A stretch of DNA of 64,000 nucleotides, from NCBI GenBank assembly GCA_022059125.1, contig JAEUWY010000023.1, positions 124,001 through 188,000 of the forward strand. Reading direction: 5' to 3'. Under the pieces are notes generated by a model that was given only the letters and a program-made list of their open reading frames with translations, did not search any database and was not told the DNA's origin. Shown in pieces: positions 1-10,701 of the stretch (position 1 is the first letter of the stretch; every line of letters begins with the position of its first letter). Source of the stretch: Corynespora cassiicola. Its lineage: Eukaryota > Ascomycota > Dothideomycetes > Pleosporales > Corynesporascaceae. The position numbers and the translations under genes are program-made.

Positions 1-1141
1 CGTCATACGCACGCAAGTTTCGGAGCCGGTGATCGCAATCCCATCGATTGTGATCCCACGGTCGTCTATCGGTCCAGTCGGGTACAAAGGACTGCGTCGG
101 GAATGAAGGGTAGTCTGCGATGTGCTCCAGGAAGTCGAGGGTTGCGTGGGCGTCTACCCACTTTTGTACAAGGGTGGCGCATGCCTGCTGGGGCGTGCAG
201 TCGTAGATGGCGTCCATGAACTGGTGGCCATGGACCCGGGCGATGCCAAGGAAGCCATACAGCCTGTCCCTCGGGTCTGTTGCGAGTCGGAATTCGAATC
301 GTCCCAGCGTGTGCAGGAAATTGATGTCCGCGTTGGAGTCATAGGCTCTCAACGTTTCAATGTTGCGGACGCTGTCGTCCATTGTCACGGCCATGTAGCC
401 GATCCGTTGGCTGATCATAATTTGGCTACAGCAGTCCGAGTGGTGCGAGTGCACGTTCGCCGCGTAGTCATCGATCACCTTCCCCTCGATCTTCTTCGTC
501 CCGCAGTAAAACACCCGCCTCTTAGCCAACGCATATTCCTGCACGGTCCAGACCCGAAACCACCACGGCAGGTTGAAAAACGCCGCCACTTCAACAGTCT
601 TCTCTGCCTCATGCTCGCCCGGCGCGAAGACCGAATGAGCGTGTTGTGAATCGAGGTGGATGCTGGCGTCGGCTCCTAGCTTCTCGATTATGCCCATGGC
701 GTAGTCCAGCGTCTCGGAACTGGGCCCTAGCCAGATCGCTACAGCCGCAGCTTGCCCGTAGATTTCGACCATGAGTCCGACCTGGCGCGTGCGCTCCACA
801 AGATTCGATTGGTCTATGCAGATGGCGTCGACCCATATAAGAACTGCGTTGTCGCTGTGGCGACACACTTTCAAGAAATCATGTAGGTTTTCTCGAATGT
901 CAAACGAGGAGCCGTTTAGGGTGATCGTCGCTGTGGGAAACGAGGGGCCCCAAGTGTACGAGCCTGCGATGTACTTGCCAGATGCTTCACGTATCGATGT
1001 GGGGAATAATTCACAGCAGATTTGATCGGTTCCAGCTCCTGGGAGAACTCTTAATAGTCGGACGCTGTAGTCTTCAGTAAGCAGGGAGTACTCGAAGGGT
1101 TTGGCACTCCCATCCACAATATGCTCTTTTACGTGATCCAT
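1..1141 (-). CDS. HET-domain (heterokaryon incompatibility) protein, C-terminus cut by window edge
   Basis: The reading frame is open without introns from an ATG at 1141 to the left edge, giving 380 codons of an incomplete protein. It shows the ordered HET blocks: GSYTWGP near residue 60, then LIWVDAICIDQSN and ERTRQVGLMVEIYG, then VAIWLGPSSE, and further on ATDPRDRLYGFLGIA. HET domains in Pezizomycotina trigger cell death after fusion of genetically different hyphae, usually as the effector half of an allorecognition pair. No partner gene (NACHT/WD, SNARE, GLTP type) is visible on this side. The domain assignment is secure. Any role in incompatibility is inferred from the family, because many HET genes have no known function. 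No frameshift is seen in the visible part. Confidence 0.88.
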   Translation of the reverse strand, partial: MDHVKEHIVDGSAKPFEYSLLTEDYSVRLLRVLPGAGTDQICCELFPTSIREASGKYIAGSYTWGPSFPTATITLNGSSFDIRENLHDFLKVCRHSDNAVLIWVDAICIDQSNLVERTRQVGLMVEIYGQAAAVAIWLGPSSETLDYAMGIIEKLGADASIHLDSQHAHSVFAPGEHEAEKTVEVAAFFNLPWWFRVWTVQEYALAKRRVFYCGTKKIEGKVIDDYAANVHSHHSDCCSQIMISQRIGYMAVTMDDSVRNIETLRAYDSNADINFLHTLGRFEFRLATDPRDRLYGFLGIARVHGHQFMDAIYDCTPQQACATLVQKWVDAHATLDFLEHIADYPSFPTQSFVPDWTDRRPWDHNRWDCDHRLRNLRAYD

Positions 1142-1676
1142 GTTGTTTATTGTATGCTTTCACTTTGAATATACACCTTGGGTACATATTATCGAGAAGA
1201 GTTAAAGTAATTCCTGAGAGAATGCCAACAGAAATAGTCAGAGGTTGCTGTGATTCAGTGCCAAGGTGTGCTAACTTTGGGGGCCAAATCAAAATCGTCT
1301 GGTTGGTATGAGCGCAGAAAGAATACGAGAGTGAGATCAGCTTCTAATGTCAACTTGATATCATCCAAACTTCGCTTTTCGTATAGTCCATCAGGTGATG
1401 GTATGGAACTCCAGGTCACGTGACGTGGCCACATCCAGGATGGATGTCATATCACCAATAACAAACTCTAAGGATAATGATTCAAGCAACCAACGATGCC
1501 GTGCGACCATATTAGCCATTCACGGCCTTTGCTCGATTATTGGTCTGTGCGTAACCCCGGTCGTGCTTCTTACGGCCGGAGCAACCCGAAAAAGCCGACT
1601 CGGATTCGGACATTGGTATACCTATAAGATGCTAATATCGCTTTCTCTTTATGACATATGGGATTTACTCTCAACA
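1142..1676. other. Intergenic, divergent upstream region
   Basis: This stretch lies between the HET gene (minus) and the P450 (plus). No convincing coding frame or RNA gene is seen; it must hold both promoters. Confidence 0.5.
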
Positions 1677-3313
1677 ATGGCGGTCCAGGATTTTACGATA
1701 GGTAAAGCGATGTTTGCCCTCTTGTGCCTCGTAATTTACCCTGCATTGCTCGTCCATGCTTGAGACTCACGCCTGACAGTATCTGATGTACGTCCTTTGC
1801 TATGCAACGTACCTCGCCTTCTTCCACCCTTTGTCCAAATTTCCTGGGCCCAAGTTCCGTGCTGCCTTCTACCTTCCGTTCAACTGGGAGATTTGGACTG
1901 GTAGGATCGGTGATAACTGGCATGCACTTCATGAGGAGTATGGAGATATAGTCCGTATCAGCCCAACTATGATCTCGGTAATTCAACCGGAGGCCTGGCG
2001 CGGTATGCATCCAAAAATCACTAGACGTACCTAGCGGTGTGCTAACTATCGCTACACAGACATATACGGACACTTCAAAACGCCGATACCAAAAGATCCA
2101 AACTTTTACTTTAGGGACAATGGTGTTGCCGATATCATTAGTATGCCTTGTCATATTCCCTTGACAAGCCATTGCTAACCATATCCATTTTGCAGTGTCT
2201 AATGACGCTGACCACACTCGGTTCCGGCGCCTCCTCAACCATGCCTTCTCAGACCAAGCACTTCGAGCTCAGGAAGATATCATCAACTCCTACATATCTC
2301 TCCTTATCAGCCAACTTGCGAAGAAAGCATCTTCAGAAACCCCCGTTGACATGACAAGATACATGGGATTCGCCGCTTTCGATATACTCGGAGATCTTTG
2401 TTTCGATGAGTCATTCGACGCACTCGAGAATGAAGATTGGGATTGGTGGACTTCAAACACGATTAAGAGCAGGAATTCGTTCCGCATCTTACGATTTCTC
2501 CGAGCATATCCAATCCTTGGATTCCCTGTCATGGCCATCTTGAAGCTGTTTCCCTCATTGAATACTTCGAGGTACAGACACAAAATGCACACGATGAAAA
2601 AGACTTCGCGAAGGCTCGACACGGAGACCGATCGCAAAGATTTTATGAGCTATATCCTCAAGCACAACGATGAAAAGGGCATGACTCGGCCCGAGATCAT
2701 GAGCTTGTCCCGCATCTTGATCACGGCTGGCAGCGAAACATCTGCCTCGCTTCTTAGTGGAGCTATATACTATCTAATCCAGTCGCCAGAGTGGATGTCC
2801 AAGCTCCAATCCGAGATTAGGGATTCGTTCAAGGAGGAATCCGACATGACATTTACCTCGCTACGCCAAGCCAAGGTCCTGAACGCAGTCATCCAAGAGA
2901 CATTCCGCATGTATCCGCCCGTCCCTGGACCTCTACTGCGCCTCGTCCAGAAAGAAGGTGCAGTAGTGTGCGGCAAGTACTTCCCAGCCGGTTGCTCCAT
3001 CGGAGTGCCGCAGCATTCAGCTTACCGTTCTCCGCGCAACTTCAAGTACCCCGACATCTTTGCTCCCCAGCGATTTCTCGACGACCCTGAATTCAAAGAG
3101 GACAAGAAGAGCGTCCTGCAACCGTTCTCGGTCGGGCCTAGAAATTGCATTGGCCAGAATCTGGCAATGTCGGAGATTAGACTGATCTTGGCTAGGCTGG
3201 TCTGGCATTTTGACATGCAGTTGGAACAGGAGTCGCAGAACTGGCGGGATCAGAGGTCTTTTGTTTTTTGGGACAAGTCTGCATTGATGGTGAGGCTCGC
3301 CCGGAGAACATGA
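1677..3313 (+). CDS. Cytochrome P450 monooxygenase, four exons
   Basis: Exons 1677-1730, 1780-2002, 2060-2140 and 2196-3313 join in frame to 491 residues, a normal P450 length. The N-terminus is hydrophobic (membrane anchor) and leads to a proline-rich hinge, FPGPKF. Later come the I-helix AGSETSAS (oxygen activation), the ExxR motif ETFR, and the heme loop FSVGPRNCIGQ with its cysteine ligand. The pattern fits the broad microsomal family that includes many trichothecene and isotrichodermol-type P450s, but the substrate cannot be read from sequence. The first intron (49 bp) is inferred because the frame otherwise stops before the hinge. No biosynthetic backbone gene lies next to it. P450 class is certain; the first exon is less so. 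Confidence 0.88.
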
Positions 3314-3634
3314 CGGTTCAAGACTTGTTGAGGTCGAGTGCCACGGTTCATGCTGTCCTCGCGCATAAGTTTTGGGGGATTTTCCAGAGGACATGTATAA
3401 TTTCCATGCCGGTGCAGAATGATCGTCTTTTCTTCATACAAATTCATCAAAATCAGGGTCGCGAGCTTCCGGTGACGTCATAGGAAGCTTATATCAATCA
3501 AGCAATCAAACCCAAGCTCCCCATACAGCCTCGAAGGCGCATATTTGTCATAGCGAGACTCCAAGTGCTGGGAGGTACAGTCCCGCAGTTTCCAAGGCGG
3601 GCTTCCTCAAGCTCAAGAAAGACGCAGACTCATC

Positions 3635-4455
3635 ATGGACCACAACCCTGGACGACAAGCACATTTGCTCAAAATTCCTCGCGAAGTTCGAGACGAAATC
3701 TACCATGAATTATGGCTTCAAATTTCGCACATTCAAGCCAAGTAAAACAGCCTCATATTCAATGTGTGGTACAACCGCGACTTCAAAAGCGATGTTGAAA
3801 GAGATCTGGAGGCTAGCACTGCATCTTGGGTCATGACGAGCCACCAGATTCTGTGCGAAAGCGTAGAACAGTTGCAACGAAGATCAACGTGGGTTTTCCG
3901 ACAAAGTTTCTGTGACCACGAGTTCAATGATTTTTTTCGACGATATCAAATGTTTGATCCATTACCGTCCGATTTTTGGATCTAGGCACTTTGCATGGTT
4001 TAAGAAAATTGGGAAGACGCCATATACATGCTTCAACGAACACATAAGTGCCATGAAAATGCTACCTAACTGAAATGAGGGAAATGCACTCCTATATCCT
4101 GCTGGAGGTTGGAATTTGTTCCTTGACAGTCCTTGCATCATGAACATAACAATCAAGGGAAGATTTGGAGACAAACGCGGGGAGATTATTCGGTGGGGCA
4201 TTGGATCTCGCCTGTTATCCCCGTGTTCTGAAAGCAATCTTCTCTCGGACTCCTCTCTCTACCCCAAAAATCAGGAATCTAAAGCTTTCTATTGGGTGCT
4301 TTAATTATGATTCGTGGAACGATGATGTGGTGGACAATCTATCGGTAATGGAAGACATAGCTCGTGGCTTGCGACTTGAGGTGCTAGCTATTCAAGGTAT
4401 AGAAAGTCATCGGGCCAAGAGACAATCATTGCTATGGGAAAAGATAATTCCTTAG
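3635..4455 (+). pseudogene. Decayed F-box/2EXR-like gene
   Basis: An ATG at 3635 opens a frame containing HLLKIPREVRDEIYHELW, the start motif of many fungal F-box-like or 2EXR proteins. It stops after about 36 codons at a TAA near 3758. Coding-like sequence resumes in another frame (FNVWYNRDFKSDVERDLE, then VMTSHQILCESVEQLQRR) and again in a third frame from about 4165 to 4455, ending ESHRAKRQSLLWEKIIP. No GT-AG pair of normal size repairs the first break. I read it as a gene with at least two frame-disrupting lesions. The family guess rests mainly on the N-terminal motif. Confidence 0.5.
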
Positions 4456-5072
4456 TTATCAAGGACCAGTTCAATGCTCTTGGTAATAGATAGGGAAGAA
4501 ATATTGGAGGGCCCAGTCGATGCAAAAAGTTTTTGAGTTACTTTTCAGTACTGGGGTTTTCGGAAGGGTAGAAACATATTCTAATATTCCTAATTTGATC
4601 TGTAATAGTTTATTAAAGTCGTTTTTATAGGCATGAATAGTCCTATAGAATCTTGTTTAGTATAGTATAAAGTAGTTTTTAGGTTAAATCACGGGCGTCT
4701 TATAAAAAAGCATAGCCTAAATTATATAGAAGCATAAGCATTAATGTAAATTGGTATTTGCGTACAGTATAATAAATGGAGGGTTTCGTCTGAAGGGACA
4801 TTAGCTTAACTAAATTATCCTTTAATCATATATAAGAGAATCACATTTTGCTGAAAAAGAGCCCTACTCTAAATTAGACATGTTATAGTAACCACGAGCT
4901 GTTATGGTCGAGGCCGCTGATATCTGATGGACGGATTGGCATCCTTGCATCGCGCTGCCAAGACATACAATGATGCGGCGACGTCCTCGCTGCTTAGATC
5001 CCACAATAAAATTTGGCTTTGACCCTCATCTTCAGATCATCCGAGGTCATTTCATTGTACTCCACTTGTGGA
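4456..5072. other. AT-rich, TpA-rich non-coding strip (RIP-like)
   Basis: Sequence between about 4560 and 4870 is strikingly AT-rich with many TA steps and stops in all frames, unlike the flanking genes. This composition is what repeat-induced point mutation leaves in ascomycetes. No element is recognisable. Confidence 0.45.
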
Positions 5073-6067
5073 ATGGTGGTCGGCACCGTCGTCATGACAG
5101 GCGCCAATGGCTCATTAGGTCTGCCGGCTATTTCCTACCTACTGTCAACCTACACACCAAGTACCGCCATACCCACAGTAAGAGACGACTCCGAACACAA
5201 CCCCAAAACGAAAAAACTTCAAGAAATAGTTGCAGGGTTTGCCGACAGGATCAATATATCGATCCATAAGCTCGACCTGGCCTCGCTCAACGCCGTCCGA
5301 ACCTTCGCCGACATGGTCGGCGCCGAGATTGTAGAAAAGAAAATATCCCCCACTCATCGCAGTAGCCTAGAACGCGATGATCTGGACCTTGAATGGCGGT
5401 CTCAAATTCACATCGCCCACTTCTCGCTAACGCTGCGACTCCTCGGATCCTTTGATCCCAAGGAGGGTCGCATTGTCTTTCTGTGGAGCGATTGCCATGG
5501 CAAGTAAGCTTTGCAACAACTTCCTTCGGTCATACCGGAGGATCTAGACCTTCTTGTGCATCCGCCTCTTGATAAACAGGATGAGATTGTGGACCGAGGG
5601 CTTCAACGCTGTGGGGTGTCCAAACTGGCTTCAATAACGACCATTTATGAGCTTACCCGAGGGCTTGAAAAGGCAAGTAAAGACTGGATTAATGCATAAA
5701 TCGGTATGCTTATGGTTCTGCAGAGCAAATATTTTCAACTGCTGACAGCACTTGCCGTTGACCCAGGAGGTCTCCTGGATTCACGAGCAAATACACCGCC
5801 CGATGTTTCATGGAAATTGTGTCTCCCGATATACAATTTCAATTTCCTTCAACCTGTGCTGAAGTTCATTAGACCAGTCTTCCGTCGGAGTGCAGATTGC
5901 GCCAAGGATGTCGTCTACTTCGCGATAGACCAGCGAAATGCGGGGCTGCGGGGCTGCGGGGCTATTTCATCATGAAAATAAAGAAGGAAAGCTCTAATGC
6001 AAGCCAGGACGAGTACAAACAGGGTCTTCTATGGGCTGGAAGCGTGGAATGGGCTGATGTTCGCTAG
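5073..6067 (+). pseudogene. Broken short-chain dehydrogenase/reductase
   Basis: The frame starts MVVGTVVMTGANGSLGLP, with the Rossmann TGxxGxLG motif, and ends like fungal TIC32/Bli-4-type reductases. Lesions seen: the central segment before GRIVFLWSD is shorter than in relatives; an in-frame TAA at 5505-5507 follows HGK; the catalytic YxxxK is CGVSK, with Tyr replaced by Cys; another in-frame stop lies at 5697-5699; and an extra 8-bp tandem copy at 5942-5963 shifts the frame just before the end. Removing one 8-bp unit restores a family-like ending (GYFIMKIKKESS to the stop at 6065-6067). These are independent inactivating changes, so it is a pseudogene rather than a mis-annotated intron. Confidence 0.8.
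5942..5963 (+). repeat. 8-bp tandem repeat causing frameshift
   Basis: Unit ggggctgc occurs twice and is followed by a partial third copy. The additional unit shifts the dehydrogenase frame by 8 nt, a typical replication-slippage product. Confidence 0.75.
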
Positions 6068-6392
6068 CAAGATACGGCCTTACCGCTTTGAGATGGCTGG
6101 CTTCTAACTTTAGGGGCTAAAGAAAGCAAACAATAGTGCATCTATTTTTGATCCCACCATCACATGCAGATAATATGGGTTTTTACAAATAGTAGTGAAT
6201 TGCAACTAGATGGACCGGTATCGAAAAGAAAAGAGCGCCGTTGCTATGAGGATATTAAAAAAAATTAGATCGTAACGACCGACGGCCAGATATCGTCGAG
6301 GAAAACCGCCTGCACCTGCATCGCCATAGACCATTATACCCTCTCAAGTAGTACCATCTTCCCCAAAAATATGCAAAGCCGCCCCACTGTGC
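6068..6392. other. Intergenic, between converging genes
   Basis: No gene is seen here. It must contain the 3' end of the minus-strand GH16/acyltransferase gene. Confidence 0.4.
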
Positions 6393-9300
6393 CTAAATGG
6401 AAGAATCCCAGCCACTCCTAAGCTGCGACTTTCCTCCTCTATCATCGTAATCAAATTGGTTGATTTCCTTGACCTTCTCCCTAGCCTTCATGTCACGCTT
6501 CTCGCTAGGGGTAGACCGACCACTGTTACCGACCGAGCTTCCAATGGCGGTTTCGACATCGTTCTGGCCCTCCCTTCTGACAAAGAGGTCATCAGGGAAT
6601 GGGAACAGAGTCTTCCGTCGGGGTGGCGACTTCTCGATCGCAGTCATCCACACCAAGGCAGTGATGTCCTTGCCCAGAGCCTCGATGATGGGAGTGACTA
6701 TAGGCAGACTGAGGAACAAGATGACATATGAAGTGATGCCAACCACAGTGACGTTGATGCCATAGCCAAAGCCACGTTCGGCGAGGAAGACCATGAGCCA
6801 GCTGCCCCAACTCCAGAACACCATTCCGTGGAGAAGGTAGATGGTGAAGATGTGGGGGAAGAGGACGAGAAGTGGGGGTAGAGAAAGGACCCATTGGACA
6901 GCACCCGACAATTCGACGACAGCTTGCATGCCACCAGCGAACAAGAGACCATTGAGTCGAGGAGTGTAGTATGCTGGATAACCAGCATTTCCCGTGTTCC
7001 ACAATGGCTCGCCAGAATCAGCATCCGGGTGGATGTTGTTTTCGTAAGTGGCAAAGTTGAAGTCGTTGAAACCAGTAAGTACGTTGGCGGAGAACCCGGC
7101 AGCGACGCAAAGCCAGCAGGCAATGAGCAGTGGGTAGTAGGCGGCCGGGCGTTTGTTTAGCCACTGCTTGTATTTGTAGGTGACGTCCAGATCGGTGAGA
7201 AGAAGGCCAAGCCATAGGTAGGTGCCCCAGGACTGCGCATACCAATGATTGATCATGCAGAATATGTAGTACACCATACGCTTCCACGGAGACTTGATCT
7301 CGTAGACGACAATGGCGCCGAGAAGAACCAACCAAGTTCCCTGAAGCTGCACTGCGATAGTCCAAAGCACTCCGGTGCAGTAATAGAAGGTGATCTGAGG
7401 CATAGCGTTCGGAATGAGATACACCAGTTCCAGGATGGCCGAAACGTAGTGTCCAAAGGTCTCGTAGCGGGTGACATAAGGCCAGGTAGACCAGGTCAAG
7501 GAAGGTAGGTAACGAAGATATCCAGTGGCACCACAGTCCACAAGAAAGTACTCCAGCAAAGCGATGGTGGCAACCGGAATCATAAGACGGGGTGTCCTGC
7601 GAACGGCCGCCTTAGCGAGGTCTTGCATGTTGCCACGCTTGAGATATCCTGCGACCAAGAAACGCACTGATGTCGTGAAAAAGACGCCAAGCCACATCTG
7701 GTTCAAGATGAAGGGAGCAATGATCAGATTGGCATAGTACTCTGATTTGTAGTGAAGAGGAGCACCCGGAATGACCATGGCAGGAACAAAGGTAAGACCG
7801 AAATGCATGACAGTGACGAGAAGCGCACAAAGGGCAACGAGACCAGCAAGGTAGTCTACCCTTTGACGAGGTGGTGGTGGTTGAGGTCGCATACGGGGAG
7901 CGGGAAGCGCCGACTCTGTGACAGTCTCCATGACAATCTTGTCGCCAGGGCCAGGGGGTGGTGTAGCTGCGATGGTCATCTGGGAGGCTTGCCTGGTGAT
8001 AATTCTTCCATCTTGGCCAACATACACCTGACTTCTGCCCGGGAGTGGTGGAAGAGGTAGTTCCTCTCGCGATGTGTTGAAGTTGCTAGCATACGGAGAC
8101 AAGACGCGGGGAGTAGTTCCACGACTATCATAGCGGATCGAGTCGGCACGGGATGGTCCGCCGTGTGTAGAGCCACCCCATTCGGAGGGGCCGGCACTCA
8201 CACCAGCTCTTTCGATGGCGAGGTCGTCTCCTGAAGCACTGTAGCCATAATCGGAGGATCCAGCACGAGACACGACAGTGCTGGGGACCAAGGCACCCTG
8301 CGAAGGCAAGGTATATTCTGCAGCTTCGAAGGGATTCTTTTCGCTCTGATCTTTCTTCTCTTCGGTAGCACCATTTTCCGCAGGTGCGGGACCGTGACCG
8401 CTAGGCTTGGGTTGCTTTCTCCAGGGAGCACGGCGGATGAGCGCGTGAACAAGCAAGAACGATGAGAAGGAGATGCAAATGACCGAAATCCACAGAGCCG
8501 GCATTCTCTTGACATCTTTGTTGTTCTTTTGCTTCCACTTCTTCGTTGATTGCTCGGAGTAAGTTGTGGAACCACGGAGGCTGATGTCGTCCATCGAACA
8601 CGCTTCAGCCAGAGAACAACGGGACGCAAAATCTTCGTGTGCTTCTTTTGTCATGGACGATGAGTTGAAAAACATGCGAATCCATCCAATGTTGGCGATT
8701 GACTCCCTGCCGGGAGGGCCTTCCATCGAGAAGCGGTTTCCCGTTGACCAATGCTTGAAGTAGAACGGGGAGGGGACCGAGGGCATGCCCTTGTTGTCTC
8801 GGTGGAGGACTGATCTCGTAAGATTTCCACCAATGTAGAAATTGATCAGATCCTCGTTCCAGTCAATGCGGTACTCAGCATAGTCCCATGCATCGACGCT
8901 GCCGTTGCTGAGAACCCCACCAAGGGTGGTGTAATTCCGATTGGAGGCAGGGTCTTCGAGCAGGGTCGTGAAATTAACGCCAAGATCGCGGGTAGTGAAC
9001 TCGCCGTTGACGAATGTACCGACCCATGCGTCAGAGGGGTCGTTGGTGTTCATGACGCTGATCTCAGTGGCTTCGGTTTCGTTGTATCGCCACATCATTG
9101 ACATGGCGCTGCCGCGGAGTGCACTTGAAGGCGATTTGATGAGTGTGCGAAATGAACCATGCTGAATGTCGCGTCGAATGGTCCGAATACCCGCTCCATC
9201 GACAAGGTGGTGACTGGTGGAGGGGGAGACGATCATCTGCAGGGAGTCGGGGTCATCCAGCCTGACATTGGATGGCGATGCACCCTGGCGGTAGATTGCG

Positions 9301-9518
9301 TTCCAGTCCTTTTCATACTTGTTCTGATAATCCTCTACGACAAAGTCGGCGGGAAGGCTATCAGTCTCGTTGAAGTAGACAACGATGGAGTCTGTGAAAA
9401 ACTCCTCAGTCTGGGCATCAAGAAAGCCGCAAGAACAGTTATTCTGACCGCTCAGAGTGTCGGCAGAGACGGACAAGCAGGCCACAAGAACGAAAAGAAA
9501 AAAGGCAGGATACGACAT
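6393..9518 (-). CDS. Secreted GH16-like domain fused to membrane acyltransferase-3 domain
   Basis: This is a single exon of 1041 residues from the ATG at 9518. That start gives a clean signal peptide (MSYPAFFLFVLVACLSVSA); an upstream in-frame ATG at 9611 would bury it. Residues about 40-290 look like a GH16/concanavalin-A fold with many N-glycosylation sites. The expected catalytic ExDxxE strip appears to be TEISVM (151-156), so only the first acid remains. One membrane helix (about 340-362) and a Ser/Pro-rich linker follow. From about 554 a multi-helix acyltransferase-3 domain runs to about 970, retaining a His (VTVMHFG, 572) and containing QSW and GLLLTD. The C-terminal tail is charged. 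It probably binds or decorates a cell-surface glycan; the acyl donor and glycan are unknown. It is divergent from a glycosyltransferase 1.2 kb away. Confidence 0.82.
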   Translation of the reverse strand: MSYPAFFLFVLVACLSVSADTLSGQNNCSCGFLDAQTEEFFTDSIVVYFNETDSLPADFVVEDYQNKYEKDWNAIYRQGASPSNVRLDDPDSLQMIVSPSTSHHLVDGAGIRTIRRDIQHGSFRTLIKSPSSALRGSAMSMMWRYNETEATEISVMNTNDPSDAWVGTFVNGEFTTRDLGVNFTTLLEDPASNRNYTTLGGVLSNGSVDAWDYAEYRIDWNEDLINFYIGGNLTRSVLHRDNKGMPSVPSPFYFKHWSTGNRFSMEGPPGRESIANIGWIRMFFNSSSMTKEAHEDFASRCSLAEACSMDDISLRGSTTYSEQSTKKWKQKNNKDVKRMPALWISVICISFSSFLLVHALIRRAPWRKQPKPSGHGPAPAENGATEEKKDQSEKNPFEAAEYTLPSQGALVPSTVVSRAGSSDYGYSASGDDLAIERAGVSAGPSEWGGSTHGGPSRADSIRYDSRGTTPRVLSPYASNFNTSREELPLPPLPGRSQVYVGQDGRIITRQASQMTIAATPPPGPGDKIVMETVTESALPAPRMRPQPPPPRQRVDYLAGLVALCALLVTVMHFGLTFVPAMVIPGAPLHYKSEYYANLIIAPFILNQMWLGVFFTTSVRFLVAGYLKRGNMQDLAKAAVRRTPRLMIPVATIALLEYFLVDCGATGYLRYLPSLTWSTWPYVTRYETFGHYVSAILELVYLIPNAMPQITFYYCTGVLWTIAVQLQGTWLVLLGAIVVYEIKSPWKRMVYYIFCMINHWYAQSWGTYLWLGLLLTDLDVTYKYKQWLNKRPAAYYPLLIACWLCVAAGFSANVLTGFNDFNFATYENNIHPDADSGEPLWNTGNAGYPAYYTPRLNGLLFAGGMQAVVELSGAVQWVLSLPPLLVLFPHIFTIYLLHGMVFWSWGSWLMVFLAERGFGYGINVTVVGITSYVILFLSLPIVTPIIEALGKDITALVWMTAIEKSPPRRKTLFPFPDDLFVRREGQNDVETAIGSSVGNSGRSTPSEKRDMKAREKVKEINQFDYDDRGGKSQLRSGWDSSI

Positions 9519-10701
9519 GGTGCCAAACGAGAGTGAGGGGAGTGTTGAGGGGATGAGGAGACACAACTCTCTCCAGGCCCAAGGCTCAGATATTGTTCTG
9601 CATATCAACACGCGAGATGGCCCCGGGTGACGTGCGGTTTTTTAGCGTAACAAAGCAATGGTAAAGTTGCTCCGAGGGATCAGCGCTGGCATGGCTCAGC
9701 GGAAATATGAGGAGCCGCGAAGGCACGCCCGGCGCATGGAGCACAGGCATCTGGCAAAAGGATGGGGGGGCTCTACCATGATGTCTCTGTCACGTCAAGA
9801 CAGGATACAGGGTGCCGGAAGGGCCCCCGTGTTGCCACATGCTGCGTAGAGCATGTATGCGGCGAAAAGGGGCGCTACGGCGTGCTTGGCGGCTTCCAGT
9901 GGCGGGCGGCGACGGGCACACGCGGTGTGAAACAGCGGGAAATGGCGTTGGACTAGGAGGGCTGGCGTGGATGGCGTTCCTGAGCGTCCAGAGTGCGGCT
10001 GTGGTGGTGGGCAGCGTGGAGGTTAGCGTAGCTAGCGCCAGGTACTGGTTCCGGCCAACATGGGACGCACGGGCTGGCGTGCATCTTGTCGGCAGGTTCC
10101 TCGTCCCTAGTCCCTAGTCCCTAGTCCCGCACCCACTTCCTCATCCCGACCTCATCGACATATCCCGGCCGATAACAAAACAGTCGACGATTCTAGCCTG
10201 CCCATGCTCAGTCCCATCGTACGAGTCAGACGGTGCTTGATTCTGTCCATCCCGTGCTTCTTCGTTCACCGCAGCGCTTCTGCGCGCGCCCCCATGTCTT
10301 GGCCGGCGACGGCGAGAGCGTGCGCCGGCCACTCAGCTCACCATGCACACTTCCACAGTCTGTATGCAGGCCGCATCAGCGGAATCGCCTCCGATTATCG
10401 CACCAACCTTGATCCATGTCCCTAGGCACGCCCCAATCAAGACACAGCAGGACCCGCAATAATATTGCCCTGCCTTTTCGGGCACCATGATATCTCTGCC
10501 GATCCAACAACACCAACCCGCACGGTGCCTTTCTTGTGTCTTTCGCTCAATCGCTTTAATACCTTCCTACTCAGTCGCTTGCTCCCTGGTCAATCCAGTC
10601 GCTTCCGTGGCAGTCATCACTCTTTCTGACTAGCCAGCCCCATCGTTCAATCCATTTCACTGCTGCGTTGTCATTGTTCCCCTCAACACTCTTTTTCCGC
10701 C
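9519..10701. promoter_or_regulatory. Divergent promoter region shared by GH16/acyltransferase and GT2 genes
   Basis: The 1.18 kb lies between two divergent starts of probably linked function. The part next to the GT2 start is pyrimidine-rich, as common in fungal housekeeping promoters. No specific binding site can be assigned. Confidence 0.45.
10104..10128 (+). repeat. 7-bp tandem repeat (tccctag) x3 plus partial
   Basis: Three perfect consecutive tccctag units and a partial fourth sit in the divergent promoter. They do not match the canonical telomere unit ttaggg/ccctaa. Confidence 0.7.
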
